A DNA stretch of 6,251 bases from Anderseniella sp. (lineage in GTDB: Bacteria; Pseudomonadota; Alphaproteobacteria; Rhizobiales; Aestuariivirgaceae). Below the pieces are notes generated by a model, which did no database searches, was not told the origin of the DNA, and saw only the letters and a list, made by a program, of their open reading frames with translations. The translations under genes and the position numbers were made by a program. Each line of letters opens with the position of its first letter. The first letter of the stretch is position 1. Location: positions 1 through 6,251 of the forward strand of contig JABDRA010000305.1 in assembly GCA_013041995.1 (NCBI GenBank), read 5' to 3'. Shown in pieces: positions 5,158 through 6,251 of this stretch.

Positions 5158-6251
5158 CAGGAAACACACCAGATCTGGCACGTGTGCAGACGCTTGACGA
5201 TGACTTCGGCCTGTTCGCGGATCTGGACATTGAGACGGTACGAGCCGAGTTGGCACGGGCGGCCGCGCATGGCCCGCTTGCAGGCAAAGTCATCGGGCTC
5301 AAGGCAAACATCGCTTGTGCAGGCGCGCCATGGAGTGCCGGGCTGGCGCATCGTGCACAACTTGATGCGCCGGCCGATGCTCATGTAACAGGGCGTCTGC
5401 GCGCAGCTGGAGCGCTGGTTTTACCAGGCCTCAACATGGATGCTGCAGCACTTGGGGGCACGACCAAAAATCCTTATTTTGGCGTAACCAGAAACCCTTG
5501 TGATCGCGCGTATTCTGCTGGAGGAAGTTCGGGAGGATCAGGCGCGGCAGTTGCCGCGGGGCTGGTTGACATGGCCATCGGTACTGACACGCTGGGGTCA
5601 ATCCGCATTCCGGCGTCCTATTGTGGATTGTTTGGCTTGAAACCGACATTCGGGCTGATTGGCAGATCGGGAATCGTGCCGCTTGCACCGAGCCTCGATT
5701 GCGCCGGCCCGCTTTGCGTATCCTCTCGGGATATCTGGCCGGTTGTGCGATCGCTTGCGGGCTTTGACCCCGCTGATCCGGGCAGCATGCGGGCTCCTGA
5801 CGATTGGGAAGCCAGCGAACCGGTTCCGGCCATGACAGGCATCAGGATCGGTGTGCCAGGGCAATTGAAGGAGGTTACCTGTGAAGCTGGAATTTTAGCG
5901 GGGTTTGAACGCACCGTTGCGGCTGTGAAACAGCTGGGGGCAACAGTGACCGGCATTTCCATGCCAGGCTGGCGCCCTGCCGGGTTGCGAAAGGCAGCGT
6001 TTCTGATGACGGAATGTGAAGGTGCGCTTGTCTATGCAAAGGATCTTGAGGCAGGCGACCGGTTGCCTCCTGCCGTGCAGTCGATGCTGGGCTATGGCCG
6101 GGATGTTGCTCCGGGCAAGCTGGCCGCTGCGCACGACGTGGCACGTGCCGCACGTGACCAGCTGGCGCGTACCTTTGCTGAAGTGGACATGATCCTGACC
6201 CCAACGACACCGCAACGGGCCATCAAGCTCAACACCCCTGCGCCAGCCAAT
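5154..6251 (+). CDS. Amidase-signature family hydrolase, C-terminus beyond the window
   Basis: This soluble amide hydrolase uses a Ser-cisSer-Lys triad. The 366 residues shown stay open to the last base; the family usually runs to about 450-500, so the C-terminal part is missing. The triad is K50 (GLKANIACAG), S125 in the glycine-rich AGGSSGGSGAAVAAG (122-136), and nucleophile S149 in GTDTLGSIRIP (143-153). Spacings of 75 and 24 residues agree with those of fatty acid amide hydrolase as I recall them. GLFGLKPTFG (158-167) and DMILTPTTPQ (345-354) are further family marks. Two variations are A51 in place of the common Asp of KDN, and L147 in the usual GGS; the latter position also varies in allophanate-hydrolase-like members. 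An in-frame stop at 5103 and lack of other starts fix ATG 5154. No Shine-Dalgarno precedes it, which fits translational coupling to the small upstream ORF. The substrate is not identifiable. Confidence 0.94.
   Translation, partial: MTGNTPDLARVQTLDDDFGLFADLDIETVRAELARAAAHGPLAGKVIGLKANIACAGAPWSAGLAHRAQLDAPADAHVTGRLRAAGALVLPGLNMDAAALGGTTKNPYFGVTRNPCDRAYSAGGSSGGSGAAVAAGLVDMAIGTDTLGSIRIPASYCGLFGLKPTFGLIGRSGIVPLAPSLDCAGPLCVSSRDIWPVVRSLAGFDPADPGSMRAPDDWEASEPVPAMTGIRIGVPGQLKEVTCEAGILAGFERTVAAVKQLGATVTGISMPGWRPAGLRKAAFLMTECEGALVYAKDLEAGDRLPPAVQSMLGYGRDVAPGKLAAAHDVARAARDQLARTFAEVDMILTPTTPQRAIKLNTPAPAN

Noticed and set aside
5618..5962. Minus-strand open frames opposite the amidase
   Set aside because: Overlap the amidase-signature coding region; low-complexity composition and no ribosome binding site that stands out.
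1..6251. CRISPR array, insertion sequence, tRNA or integration site
   Set aside because: No regularly spaced repeats, terminal inverted repeats with transposase, tRNA-like folds or duplicated ends were seen.

Overview
The window is typical of an alphaproteobacterium, probably a marine or soil member of the Hyphomicrobiales/Rhodobacterales type. The grounds are moderately high GC, FCD-type GntR regulation beside catabolic genes, and the mix of families. This placement is inference; no rRNA or tRNA is present to test it.

Layout: two gene blocks point away from each other, separated by about 0.8 kb that holds no confident intact gene. The left block is on the minus strand. Read in transcription order it has an M20-family metallo-amidohydrolase (2342-3604), a haloacid-dehalogenase-type-II-like HAD hydrolase (1539-2219), and a BCCT-family transporter cut by the left window edge (1-1122). 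A candidate terminator lies after the HAD gene, and a 416-base gap with no gene precedes the transporter. The transporter may therefore be a separate transcription unit, although I found no convincing promoter for it. The right block is on the plus strand: a GntR/FadR-type (FCD) regulator (start at 4385 preferred, stop 5062), a 32-codon ORF joined to both neighbours by ATGA overlaps (5059-5157), and an amidase-signature hydrolase cut by the right edge (5154-6251).

How the parts may work together (inference): the BCCT carrier would import a betaine-, carnitine- or choline-like solute. The M20 enzyme and the amidase are both amide-bond hydrolases, and the HAD protein acts on some small molecule. 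The GntR regulator would sense a substrate or intermediate and control its own operon, and perhaps the divergent one. A sigma70-like promoter with a palindrome across its -10 region lies just upstream of the regulator and suits autorepression. The substrate cannot be read from the sequence.

Points most worth a second look: (1) the tiny coupled ORF carries a recognisable fragment of the CitE/HpcH lyase family (ADIVCSDLEDAVPPDQ), and the similarity continues after a one-base shift, so it looks like the fossil of a lyase gene that once sat between regulator and amidase; (2) the HAD protein keeps the catalytic framework of L-2-haloacid dehalogenases but has lost the two halide-binding residues, so the usual dehalogenase label is doubtful; (3) the operator-promoter architecture before gntR; (4) a possible truncated LuxR-type regulator in the central gap.
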